Below, in pieces: positions 17,198 to 24,720 of a DNA stretch of 64,000 nucleotides. Numbering within the stretch: position 1 is the first letter of the stretch; each line of letters starts with the position of its first letter. The notes under the pieces were generated by a model. It made no database searches. It saw only the letters and a list, made by a program, of their open reading frames with translations, and was not told the DNA's origin. The stretch comes from Sandaracinobacteroides saxicola. Its GTDB lineage: Bacteria; Pseudomonadota; Alphaproteobacteria; Sphingomonadales; Sphingomonadaceae. The stretch covers positions 2,728,001-2,792,000 of the forward strand of contig NZ_CP059851.1 in NCBI RefSeq assembly GCF_014117445.1, written 5' to 3'. Made by a program: the position numbers and the translations under genes.

Positions 17198-18078
17198 GCG
17201 GCGGTCTTCGACAGGCCGTTTTGATAGGGCGTCATGTCCATGCCGGGATAGCGCGCCGCGACATCGCGGATGGTCTGTTCGTCCCAATAGGGATCGCCGA
17301 TCTTGGGAAAGCCGAACAGCTCGCGCTGCGCCGGCGTCATCGGTGCCAGCGCCATGCTCCACAACCGCGAATTGGCGCGGTCGGGCCACGCCATTTTCCC
17401 CGTCCACGGCCGCCCGCGCGGCTGGAAATCGGTGAGCAGCACGAAGCGCGCGCGGTTGCTGCCGGTCATCGCCGAGCCGCGGTGGAGCACGTCGGTGCGA
17501 TAGATGAACAGGCTGCCGGCAGGCCCCGTGATCGCGACCTCCTCGTCGGCATGGGCGCCCATCGGCACGAACCAGGGGGTCAGCGGCACGTCGCGCGTGC
17601 GATCGAGCGGCACCACCTTGGTGGGCCCATCCGCCTCGGTCACGTCGGACAGCAGCAGGAAGGTGGTTACCTGCATGAAATCATCATCGGCCCTGGGCAC
17701 GACCAGCGAATGGTTGCTGTAGTCGCGGTGGTGCGCCTGGTCATAATTCACCGCGCCCGAATATTTCGCCCACAGCTCGATCTTGTAGAGGTGGAGATCG
17801 TCCGTCGCGCACAGCCGCCGCGCCGCGTCGACCAGATCGGGATGAACCGAGAGATGGTTGAGGGCGTTCGATGGATAGGGGAAGAGTTTCAGCCCGGAAA
17901 ATTGTGTGGCCACCAGCGCCGCATGGCGTTCGGGGTCGGCGAAATAGGCCTCGGGCGACGGGAACATCTGAAACAATGCCTGCCATGCGGCGGCGAGCAG
18001 ATCGGGTTCGAGGAAGTTCTCGACGACGGTGAACCCGCGGGTGCGGACCTCGTCCAGATGGGCATCGCTGACGTGCAT
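17194..18078 (-). CDS. phytanoyl-CoA dioxygenase (PhyH) family oxygenase
   Basis: This is an Fe(II)/2-oxoglutarate-dependent oxygenase of 294 residues. The metal motif is visible as H-x-D in QAHHRDYSNHSLVVP, and a distal histidine is seen in YRTDVLHRGSAMTGSNRARF, which also carries the candidate 2-oxoglutarate-binding Arg. A GGAGG ribosome site precedes ATG 18078. The gene is upstream of, and overlaps, a GH5-like glycosidase. That suggests the two act on one substrate, perhaps a glycosylated or alkylated natural product rather than phytanoyl-CoA. Family membership is clear; the reaction is not. Confidence 0.85.
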   Translation of the reverse strand: MHVSDAHLDEVRTRGFTVVENFLEPDLLAAAWQALFQMFPSPEAYFADPERHAALVATQFSGLKLFPYPSNALNHLSVHPDLVDAARRLCATDDLHLYKIELWAKYSGAVNYDQAHHRDYSNHSLVVPRADDDFMQVTTFLLLSDVTEADGPTKVVPLDRTRDVPLTPWFVPMGAHADEEVAITGPAGSLFIYRTDVLHRGSAMTGSNRARFVLLTDFQPRGRPWTGKMAWPDRANSRLWSMALAPMTPAQRELFGFPKIGDPYWDEQTIRDVAARYPGMDMTPYQNGLSKTAA

Positions 18079-18209
18079 GGGTCCTCCGCCATGACCAGGG
18101 CGTTCACTGTCCCGTCAATTATCTTATTATTGCGATGGCGGGACGGGCAATGCAAGGGATGATGTCACCACAACATGCGCGGGTGGGGCCCGGGCGGCGC
18201 GGGCCGCCC

Positions 18210-19859
18210 CTACATGTTCGGATAGCCCGGCCCGCCGCCGCCTTCGGGCGTTACCCAGTTGATGTTCTGCGTCGGGTCCTTGATGTCGCAGGTCTTGCAG
18301 TGCACGCAGTTCTGCGCGTTGATCTGCATCCGCGGGCCATCGGCTTCCTGGACGATTTCATACACGCCCGCCGGACAGTATCGCTGCGCCGGCTCGTCAT
18401 AGAGCGGCAGGTTGATGCGCACCGGCACGCTCGGGTCCTTCAGCACCAGGTGAACCGGCTGGTCCTCCTCATGGTTGGTGTTGCTCAGGAACACGCTCGA
18501 CAATTTGTCGAAGGTCAGCACGCCGTCGGGCTTGGGATAGGCAATGGGGTGGGCATGTTCCTTGCGCAGCAGGCTTTCATTGTCCTTGTGGTGGCCCAGG
18601 GTGAAGGGCATGCGGATGCCGAAGCTCTCCAGCCACATCGTCACGCCCGCGGCCATCGTGCCCGCCACATTGCCCAGCTTCTCGACGAGCGGCAGCGTGT
18701 TGCGCACCATGCGCAGCTCCTTCTCCACCCAGCTGTTGTCATAGGCCGCCTGATAGGCCGCCAGTTCATCGCCCTGCCGCTGGCCGGCGACCGCATCGAC
18801 CACCGCGTCCGCCGCCATCATGCCGCTCTTCATCGCGGTGTGCGTGCCCTTGATCCGCGGCACGTTGACGAAGCCGGCGCTGCACCCCACCAGCGCGCCG
18901 CCGGGAAAGGCCAGTTTCGGCACCGATTGCCAGCCGCCGTCGGAAATCGCCCGCGCGCCATAGCTGACGCGCCGGCCGCCCTTCAGGATCTTCGCCACCT
19001 TGGGATGGGTCTTGTAGCGCTGCATCTCGTCGAACGGGCTGAGATAGGGGTTGCGATAGTTCAGCCAGACCACGAACCCGATGGAGATCTGGTTGTTGGC
19101 CTGGTGATAGATCCAGCCGCCGCCGTTCGCATCGGAGAGCGGCCAGCCCTGCGTGTGGATCACCCGGCCGGGGACATGGTTTTCCGCCGGCACATCCCAC
19201 AATTCCTTGATGCCGATGCCATAGACCTGCGGCTCCTTGCCCTCGCGGAGCTTGAATCGCTCGATCAGCTGCTTCGAGCAGCTGCCGCGCGCGCCCTCGG
19301 CGAACAGCGTGTATTTGGCATGCAGTTCCAGCCCTGGCTGGTAGCTCGGCTTGCGGCTGCCGTCCCTGGCGATGCCCATGTCGCCGGTCGCCACGCCTTT
19401 CACCCGGCCGTCGTCGTGATAGAGCACTTCGGCCGCCGCGAAGCCCGGGAAAATCTCCACCCCCAGCGCCTCGGCCTGCCCGGCCAGCCAGCGGCAGAGG
19501 TTGCCGAGAGACCCGGTATAGGTGCCCTTGTTGTGCATGAAGCCGGGCGTCAGCAGGTGCGGGAAATCCCACTTGCCCTTCTCGCTCAGGATCCAGTGCT
19601 GGTTGTCGATCACCGGCACCTCAGCCAGCGGGCAATCCATCGTCCGCCAGTCCGGCAGCAGCTCGTCCAGCGCCTTCGGATCGATGACCGCGCCGGACAG
19701 GATGTGCGCGCCGATCTCGGCGCCCTTCTCCAGCACGCACACCGACAGCTCCAGGCCCTTTTCCGCCGCCGCCTGCTTCGCCCGGATCGCCGCCGACAGG
19801 CCCGCCGGCCCGCCGCCCACGATCACCAGGTCATAGGGCATTGCTTCGCGTTCGCTCAT
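18210..19859 (-). CDS. electron transfer flavoprotein-ubiquinone oxidoreductase
   Basis: ETF-QO passes electrons from ETF, reduced by acyl-CoA dehydrogenases, to the quinone pool at the membrane. The protein has 549 residues from ATG 19859. The FAD motif VIVGGGPAGLSAA lies at about residues 12-24. The C-terminal [4Fe-4S] ferredoxin-like domain contains CPAGVYEI and NCVHCKTCDIKDPTQNINW. ATG 19841 and 19874 are alternative starts. It sits alone, divergent from the UDG-like gene. It makes sense beside the several acyl-CoA dehydrogenases of this window. Confidence 0.95.
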   Translation of the reverse strand: MSEREAMPYDLVIVGGGPAGLSAAIRAKQAAAEKGLELSVCVLEKGAEIGAHILSGAVIDPKALDELLPDWRTMDCPLAEVPVIDNQHWILSEKGKWDFPHLLTPGFMHNKGTYTGSLGNLCRWLAGQAEALGVEIFPGFAAAEVLYHDDGRVKGVATGDMGIARDGSRKPSYQPGLELHAKYTLFAEGARGSCSKQLIERFKLREGKEPQVYGIGIKELWDVPAENHVPGRVIHTQGWPLSDANGGGWIYHQANNQISIGFVVWLNYRNPYLSPFDEMQRYKTHPKVAKILKGGRRVSYGARAISDGGWQSVPKLAFPGGALVGCSAGFVNVPRIKGTHTAMKSGMMAADAVVDAVAGQRQGDELAAYQAAYDNSWVEKELRMVRNTLPLVEKLGNVAGTMAAGVTMWLESFGIRMPFTLGHHKDNESLLRKEHAHPIAYPKPDGVLTFDKLSSVFLSNTNHEEDQPVHLVLKDPSVPVRINLPLYDEPAQRYCPAGVYEIVQEADGPRMQINAQNCVHCKTCDIKDPTQNINWVTPEGGGGPGYPNM

Positions 19860-19963
19860 GATCGTCCCAATCAAATCCTCGTCTGCTGCGTCTTATCGCA
19901 GCAGAACCTCGCTTGACCAGATGCGCATGGTCGCACGCCTTGACCCCCCGCCACCCCGCTTTC

Positions 19964-20689
19964 ATGACAGCGCCAATGTCGGGAGGGGTCTCTTCACACG
20001 CGAACGACCGCGCCGCGCTCGCTTTCTGGCTGGAAAGCGGGGTGGACATGCTTGTCGATCCACTGCCCCGCCGCTGGCTGGCGCCGGTCGTCAAAGCCTC
20101 GCCGCAACCGTGCGCCGAACCCGCGCCGCCACCGCCAGCGCTGGCATCGTCCAAGGCGTGGGACCGCTTCACCACCCTTGCCGACCTGACCGCTGCCGTC
20201 GGCACCATCCCCTTCGCCGATGGCAACCCCGCCGCCGGCGTGATGGTGCTGGGGGATGGCCCCAGCGCCGAGGACCTGCGCACGGGGCGCCCCTTCAGCG
20301 GCCCTGCCGGCGAACTGCTGGACCGCATGCTGGCCGCCATCGGGCTGGATCGTGGTGGCGCCTACATCGCCCTGCTCTGCCCGCGGCGCAGCATCCCGAC
20401 CGCGCCGGGGCCGGAGGATATCGCCCGCGACCTGCCGCTGACGCGCGCCCACATCCGCCTTGCCGCGCCGCGTGTGCTGCTGCTGCTTGGCCAGTCCCCC
20501 AGCGGCGCGCTGTTCGGCGAACGCGGCCCGATCAGCAGCCTGCGCGGCCAATGGCGCGACCTGGACATCGAGGGGCACCGTGTCGCGGCGCTGGCCAGCT
20601 TCAACCCCGGCTATCTGCTGCGCAACCCGCTTGCCAAGCGCGAGGCCTGGGCCGACCTGCGCGCGCTGGGCGCCAGGATCGCCGCATGA
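19964..20689 (+). CDS. uracil-DNA glycosylase superfamily protein (degenerate active site)
   Basis: This is a 241-residue protein of the family 4/5-type UDG fold. Recognisable are VMVLGDGPSAEDLRTGRPF and SGPAGELLDRMLAAIGLDR, then VLLLLGQSPSGALFG and FNPGYLLRNPLAKREAWADL. Family 4 enzymes usually carry four cysteines for a [4Fe-4S] cluster, a GE.PG motif and an HP motif near the end. Here only two cysteines remain (QPCAEP and LLCPRRS), the first motif reads GDGPS, and HP is replaced by NP. Base excision activity is doubtful. Start ATG 19964 is preferred over 19913. Its stop overlaps the transglycosylase start (ATGA). Confidence 0.78.
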   Translation: MTAPMSGGVSSHANDRAALAFWLESGVDMLVDPLPRRWLAPVVKASPQPCAEPAPPPPALASSKAWDRFTTLADLTAAVGTIPFADGNPAAGVMVLGDGPSAEDLRTGRPFSGPAGELLDRMLAAIGLDRGGAYIALLCPRRSIPTAPGPEDIARDLPLTRAHIRLAAPRVLLLLGQSPSGALFGERGPISSLRGQWRDLDIEGHRVAALASFNPGYLLRNPLAKREAWADLRALGARIAA

Positions 20690-22527
20690 TCCGCGCGCTC
20701 CTTCTCTCCCTTCTGCTGGCCACCGCCGCCGACGCGGCGCCGCGCGCCATGCTGCTCAGCGCCGCGGAAAGTGCCACCCGTCTTGGCGTGGACGACAGCG
20801 TCACGGGCGTGCCCGGCCTGCCGCTGCGCGCCGCCGAGCGGAAGGTGCCGGCCCAGCTGACGCCGGCGCAGCGCTTCCAGTATCGCCGCCTCTTCCTTGA
20901 TATCGATGCCGGCCGTTTCAGCGCGGCCCGCGCGGCGCTGGCTGCCATGCCGCAAGGTCCGCTGCATGCCGCGGCGCAGGCGCAGATCCTGCTGGGCCTG
21001 GGCGCGGGTGCCGGCCAGACCGCCCTCATCGACTGGTTGAACGCCAACCCCGCCGCGCCGCAGGCGTCCGCCATTGCCGCGCTTGCCCGTCGTGCCGGTG
21101 CCGCCGAGCTGCCGGCGCTCGCCAGCCGCCGACAGCTCGTGCCGGTCCGGCTGACGCCCTCGCTTGGCCCGCGCAGTGCCAGGGGCGACCTGCCGGGCGA
21201 CGCCACCTTCGCCGCCAGCGCGCGCGCGCTGCTGGCGGCCGACCGCATCGCCGAGCTCGAAACCGCGCTCGAAGCGCATGCCGGCACGCTCAGCAGCGGT
21301 GTCGCCGCCGAATGGGCACAGCGTGCCGCCTGGGACCGCTACCTCGACGGCGATGATGCCGCCGCCATGCGCCTGGGCGACCGCGCCGCCGCCGGCACCG
21401 GCGATTGGGCCGTCATGGGCAACTGGGTCGCCGGCCTCGCCGCCTTCCGCCAGAATGATTGCGAGGGCTCTGCACGCCGCTTCGACGCCATCGGCCGTCA
21501 GTTCGCCTCCGCCGACATGGCGTCCGCCGCCGCCTATTGGGCCGCCCGCAGCCATTTGCGCTGCGGTCGCCCCGACCAGTCCGCCGCCCGCCTTGCCATC
21601 GCCGCGCGCGACACCACCGGCTTCTACGGCCTGCTCGCCACCCGCGCGCTGGGCATCGAACCGCGGCTGGATTGGCGCGAACCCGATTTCATCAATGCCG
21701 ACTGGAACCATCTTTCCGACCTGCCCGGCGCGCGGCGCGCCGCCGCGCTGGTGGAGATCGGCCAGCTCGGCCTTGCCGACCGCGAGCTGCGCCAGCTCGC
21801 GATGATCAGTCCGCCCGCCACCTATGAGCCGCTGCTGCGCCTTGCCGCCCGCCTCGACCTGCCCGCCACCCAATATTGGCTGGCGCAGAACCCGCCGCCG
21901 GGGCAGATGGCGCCGCTCAGCGCCCGGCTCCCCGCGCCGGACTGGCGGCCCTTCGGCGGCTGGCGCGTGGACCGCAACCTGGTGTTCGCCCATGCGCTTC
22001 AGGAATCGGGCTTCATCATGTCGGCGACCAGCCGCACCGGTGCCCGCGGCGCGCTGCAACTGATGCCCGGCACCGCGCGGGACATGGCGCGCGCCGCCGA
22101 GATGCAGCATGACGAGACCATGCTGACCGACCCGTCCTTCAACGTCGAATATGGCCAGCGCTTCCTGGAACTGTTGCGCGACACGCCCCAGACACAGGGC
22201 CTGCTGCCCAAGGCGATCGCCGCCTACAACGCCGGGCATGGCAATGTCGGCAAATGGAATCAGGGTGGCGTGCGCGACAATGGCGACGTGCTGCTGTTCA
22301 TCGAGAGCATCCCGTTCCGCGAGACGCGCCACTATGTCGAGGTTGTGTTCCGCAACTACTGGCTCTACTCGATCCGCGCCACCGGCAAGGCGCCGAGCCT
22401 GGACGCCATCGCCGCCAACCTGTGGCCGACCTTCCCCGGCCGACCGGGCCCCGCCGCCGTCGCCACGCCGCCGGTGGTGGTCAACGCGTTGTCGCTAACC
22501 ACCACCGTCGCATCCGCCACCCCTTGA
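20686..22527 (+). CDS. soluble lytic murein transglycosylase (Slt70-like)
   Basis: This is a periplasmic enzyme of 613 residues that cleaves peptidoglycan glycan strands to 1,6-anhydro products. A signal peptide (MIRALLLSLLLATAADA) is followed by a long alpha-helical superhelix rich in alanine. A C-terminal SLT domain has the catalytic Glu440 in HALQESGF and the family motifs SRTGARGALQLMPGTA and AIAAYNAGHGNVGKW. The start overlaps the UDG-like gene by 4 bases. The stop TGA (22525-22527) lies inside the left -35 box of the palindromic promoter of the downstream toxin-antitoxin genes. Confidence 0.92.
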   Translation: MIRALLLSLLLATAADAAPRAMLLSAAESATRLGVDDSVTGVPGLPLRAAERKVPAQLTPAQRFQYRRLFLDIDAGRFSAARAALAAMPQGPLHAAAQAQILLGLGAGAGQTALIDWLNANPAAPQASAIAALARRAGAAELPALASRRQLVPVRLTPSLGPRSARGDLPGDATFAASARALLAADRIAELETALEAHAGTLSSGVAAEWAQRAAWDRYLDGDDAAAMRLGDRAAAGTGDWAVMGNWVAGLAAFRQNDCEGSARRFDAIGRQFASADMASAAAYWAARSHLRCGRPDQSAARLAIAARDTTGFYGLLATRALGIEPRLDWREPDFINADWNHLSDLPGARRAAALVEIGQLGLADRELRQLAMISPPATYEPLLRLAARLDLPATQYWLAQNPPPGQMAPLSARLPAPDWRPFGGWRVDRNLVFAHALQESGFIMSATSRTGARGALQLMPGTARDMARAAEMQHDETMLTDPSFNVEYGQRFLELLRDTPQTQGLLPKAIAAYNAGHGNVGKWNQGGVRDNGDVLLFIESIPFRETRHYVEVVFRNYWLYSIRATGKAPSLDAIAANLWPTFPGRPGPAAVATPPVVVNALSLTTTVASATP

Positions 22528-22571
22528 CATCAATCACTTGCCAACTATAGTTGACAAGTGATTGATGTCAA
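22524..22571. promoter_or_regulatory. 48-bp near-perfect palindrome with face-to-face promoters (TA operator)
   Basis: The arms TTGACATCAATCACTTG (22524-22540) and CAAGTGATTGATGTCAA (22555-22571) are perfect inverts. The centre holds the palindrome CAACTATAGTTG (22542-22553), leaving one mismatched pair in 24. On the plus strand TTGACA (22524-22529), a 16-base spacer and TATAGT (22546-22551) form a near-consensus sigma-70 promoter. The predicted start falls at about 22558, the first base of the toxin GTG. By symmetry the minus strand has the same promoter (22571-22566 and 22549-22544). Probably it is both the promoter and the operator for antitoxin autoregulation. Confidence 0.8.
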
Positions 22572-22851
22572 GCAGACGCGCATCTTTGCTGACTGGTTAC
22601 GGGATTTGCGCGATGCGCGTGCACGGGACCGGATCGAGCTTCGGCTCGCACGCATCGCTGTCGGGCATTTCGGTGACGTCAAACGCGTGGGCCGCAAACT
22701 GATCGAGGCCCGTGTGGACTATGGCCCCGGCTACCGTGTCTACCTGGTGCGGCGCGGACAGAAGCTGGTCGTCCTGCTCTGCGGCGGCGACAAATCCAGC
22801 CAGCAGCGTGATATCGCGGCCGCATTGGCGATGATTGAGGAGTTGGATTGA
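22558..22851 (+). CDS. RelE/ParE-superfamily toxin (addiction module killer type)
   Basis: This is a 97-residue toxin of the RelE/ParE fold, of the group in which the toxin gene precedes an HTH antitoxin gene. The pattern TRIFADWLRDLRDARARDRI, ARVDYGPGYRVYLVRRG and LLCGGDKSSQQRDIAAAL matches the family closely from end to end, so GTG 22558 is the true start. There is no Shine-Dalgarno sequence, and the start coincides with the predicted transcription start, so the mRNA is probably leaderless. By family it may be a ribosome-dependent mRNase or gyrase poison; which one is not shown. The stop overlaps the antitoxin start as TGATG. Confidence 0.9.
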   Translation: MIDVKQTRIFADWLRDLRDARARDRIELRLARIAVGHFGDVKRVGRKLIEARVDYGPGYRVYLVRRGQKLVVLLCGGDKSSQQRDIAAALAMIEELD

Positions 22852-23138
22852 TGCCCCTGGACCTGCTGCCTTACGACGCCTCAGCCTGCCTCGTCGGTCG
22901 ACCCGAAGAGCAGGCATCCCTGCTGTCCGATGCGCTGGCCACCAACGATCCGGATATTGTCGCCGGCGCGCTCGCGCTGATCGCCAGGGCGCAGGGTGTG
23001 AGCGCGATGGCGCGCGAAACCGGCCTCAGCCGCGAAGCTATCTACAAGGCGACCCGCAAGGACGGCAATCCTCGGCTCTCCACGCTCATTGCCATGCTGA
23101 AATCGGCCGGCATCAAACTCACCGCAACTGCCGCCTGA
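22851..23138 (+). CDS. HTH antitoxin of the RelE-type module
   Basis: This is a 95-residue antitoxin. The N-terminal LPYDASACL and the following helices with a TNDPDIVAGALALIARAQG stretch match the antidote family that partners this toxin group. A helix-turn-helix is visible as VSAMARETGLSREAIYKATR, so it should bind DNA and probably represses via the upstream palindrome. ATG 22851 shares a base with the toxin stop. The stop TGA (23136-23138) overlaps the moaB start as TGATG, so moaB is translated from the same message or by coupling. Confidence 0.9.
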   Translation: MPLDLLPYDASACLVGRPEEQASLLSDALATNDPDIVAGALALIARAQGVSAMARETGLSREAIYKATRKDGNPRLSTLIAMLKSAGIKLTATAA

Positions 23139-23665
23139 TGCCGCTCGACCTCTCGCGCCCCTTTCTCCCCGTCCGCATCGCCGTCCTCACCGTCAGCGAC
23201 AGCCGGACGCTGGCCGAGGATCGCAGCGGGGACACGCTGGTTGAGCGCCTTACGGCGGCCGGTCATGTCCTTGCCGACCGTCGGCTGCTGAGGGACGACC
23301 TTGCCACCATCATCGACATGCTGAACCACTGGGTTGATGACCCGAGCGTGGACTGCGTCATCACCACCGGGGGCACCGGTGTTACCGGACGCGATTGCAT
23401 GCCCGAGGCGTTCGGCGCCGTTTGCGAAAAGACCATCCCCGGCTTCGGTGAGCTGTTCCGCTGGCTCAGCTTCCAGACCATCGCCACCTCCACCATCCAA
23501 TCCCGCGCCACCGCCGGCACCGCGCGTGGCACCTATCTGTTCGCGCTCCCCGGCTCGACCGGCGCGGTGAGGGACGGCTGGGATGGCATCCTCGTCCACC
23601 AGCTCGACAGCCGCCACCGCCCCTGCAATTTCGTCGAGCTGATGCCGCGATTGCGGGAAGCCTGA
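23138..23665 (+). CDS. moaB: molybdenum cofactor biosynthesis protein B
   Basis: MoaB/MogA-family protein of 175 residues that adenylylates molybdopterin or supports that step in cofactor synthesis. Typical motifs are IAVLTVSDSRTLAEDRSGDTL, VITTGGTGVTGRDCMPEA and LPGSTGAVRDGWDGIL. Start ATG 23138 overlaps the antitoxin stop. A molybdopterin oxidoreductase is encoded 7 kb upstream. The gene now depends, at least partly, on a toxin-antitoxin promoter, which is an odd arrangement for a cofactor gene. Confidence 0.93.
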   Translation: MPLDLSRPFLPVRIAVLTVSDSRTLAEDRSGDTLVERLTAAGHVLADRRLLRDDLATIIDMLNHWVDDPSVDCVITTGGTGVTGRDCMPEAFGAVCEKTIPGFGELFRWLSFQTIATSTIQSRATAGTARGTYLFALPGSTGAVRDGWDGILVHQLDSRHRPCNFVELMPRLREA

Positions 23666-23685
23666 CGCCGCGCTACCCAGCCCGC

Positions 23686-24684
23686 ATGATCCGCTGCTAC
23701 GTCGCCGGCGCCGAAGGAGCGCGTCCCTTCCCCGAAGATGGCGTGCTGCCGGAAGGCACGGTGTGGGTGGACGTCGCCGACCCGCTGCCGCACGAGAAGG
23801 AATGGGTGGAAAAGGCGCTTGCGCTCGACCTGCCCACCCGTGCGGACATGGAGGAGATCGAGGCCTCCAGCCGCGTCTATCGCGAAGGCGACGCCAGCTT
23901 CATGACCGCGACGCAGGTCGTCGGTCTCGACAGCGACGATCCCACCGCCGTCCCCATCGCCTTCATCCTGACGCCGCGCCTGCTCGTGACGCTGCGCTTT
24001 TCCGATCCGCACAGTTTCCGGCAGATGATCCTGCATTGCGAGCGCGTGCCGCTGCCCGACAGTTCGCTCGCCGTCCTCATCAAGCTGCTCGACATGATCG
24101 TCGACCGTCTTGCCGACATCCTGGAGCGCATGTCCGCCGACGTCGACCGTACCAGCCGTCAGGTGTTCGGGCGCGATACGCCGAAGACCAAGCGCCTGTC
24201 ATCGGACAATCTGCGCGACATCCTCAGCCAGATCGGCGCCATCCAGTTCGTCGTCAACAAGGTGCATGATTCGCTGCTGACATTCGCCCGCATGATCAGT
24301 TTCCTGAACCTGCCGCAGGAAACCGAAGCCGCCGCCAACGGCAGCCGCGCGAAGCTGGACAAGCGCAGCCGGGAGGGCCTGAAATCGCTGGTGCGGGACG
24401 TCAGCTCGCTGCTGGAGAACAGCAGCTACCTCACCAACAACATCGCCTTCCTGCTCGACGCGGCGCTCGGCCGCATCAGCATCGAGCAGAACGCCATCAT
24501 CAAGATCTTTTCGGTCGCCGCCGTGGTGTTCCTGCCGCCGACGCTGGTCGCTAGCATCTATGGCATGAACTTCGAGCATATGCCCGAACTGAAACTCCAG
24601 CTCGGCTATCCGATGGCCATCCTGATGATGATCCTCTCCGCCGTCCTGCCCTACCTCTGGTTCAAGAAGAAGGGCTGGCTGTAG
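23686..24684 (+). CDS. corA: CorA-family magnesium/cobalt transporter
   Basis: This is an inner-membrane divalent cation channel of 332 residues. The soluble N-terminal domain carries many charged helices. Two C-terminal membrane segments flank the signature YGMN (Gly293-Met-Asn in IYGMNFEHMPEL), the CorA selectivity filter. The protein ends WFKKKGWL, a basic C-terminus typical of CorA. It lies 20 bases below moaB on the same strand and may be part of that transcript. A GC-rich hairpin follows the stop. Confidence 0.93.
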   Translation: MIRCYVAGAEGARPFPEDGVLPEGTVWVDVADPLPHEKEWVEKALALDLPTRADMEEIEASSRVYREGDASFMTATQVVGLDSDDPTAVPIAFILTPRLLVTLRFSDPHSFRQMILHCERVPLPDSSLAVLIKLLDMIVDRLADILERMSADVDRTSRQVFGRDTPKTKRLSSDNLRDILSQIGAIQFVVNKVHDSLLTFARMISFLNLPQETEAAANGSRAKLDKRSREGLKSLVRDVSSLLENSSYLTNNIAFLLDAALGRISIEQNAIIKIFSVAAVVFLPPTLVASIYGMNFEHMPELKLQLGYPMAILMMILSAVLPYLWFKKKGWL

Positions 24685-24692
24685 CGGCCTTG

Positions 24693-24713
24693 CCCCTCCC
24701 CTGAGGGGAGGGG
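24693..24713. terminator. GC hairpin between convergent corA and TonB receptor gene
   Basis: CCCCTCCCC (24693-24701) and GGGGAGGGG (24705-24713) form a perfect 9-bp stem with a 3-base loop. There is no T run. The same CCCTCCC type of hairpin recurs at 48052-48070 between another convergent pair, so it may be a dispersed repeat used as a bidirectional transcription end. Confidence 0.5.
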
Positions 24714-24720
24714 TGCGGGG

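Noticed and set aside
18079-18209. GTCCCG...CGGGAC inverted pair flanking AT-rich sequence upstream of the PhyH gene
   Set aside because: The arms are short and widely separated; an operator is possible but the -35/-10 match was too weak to call.
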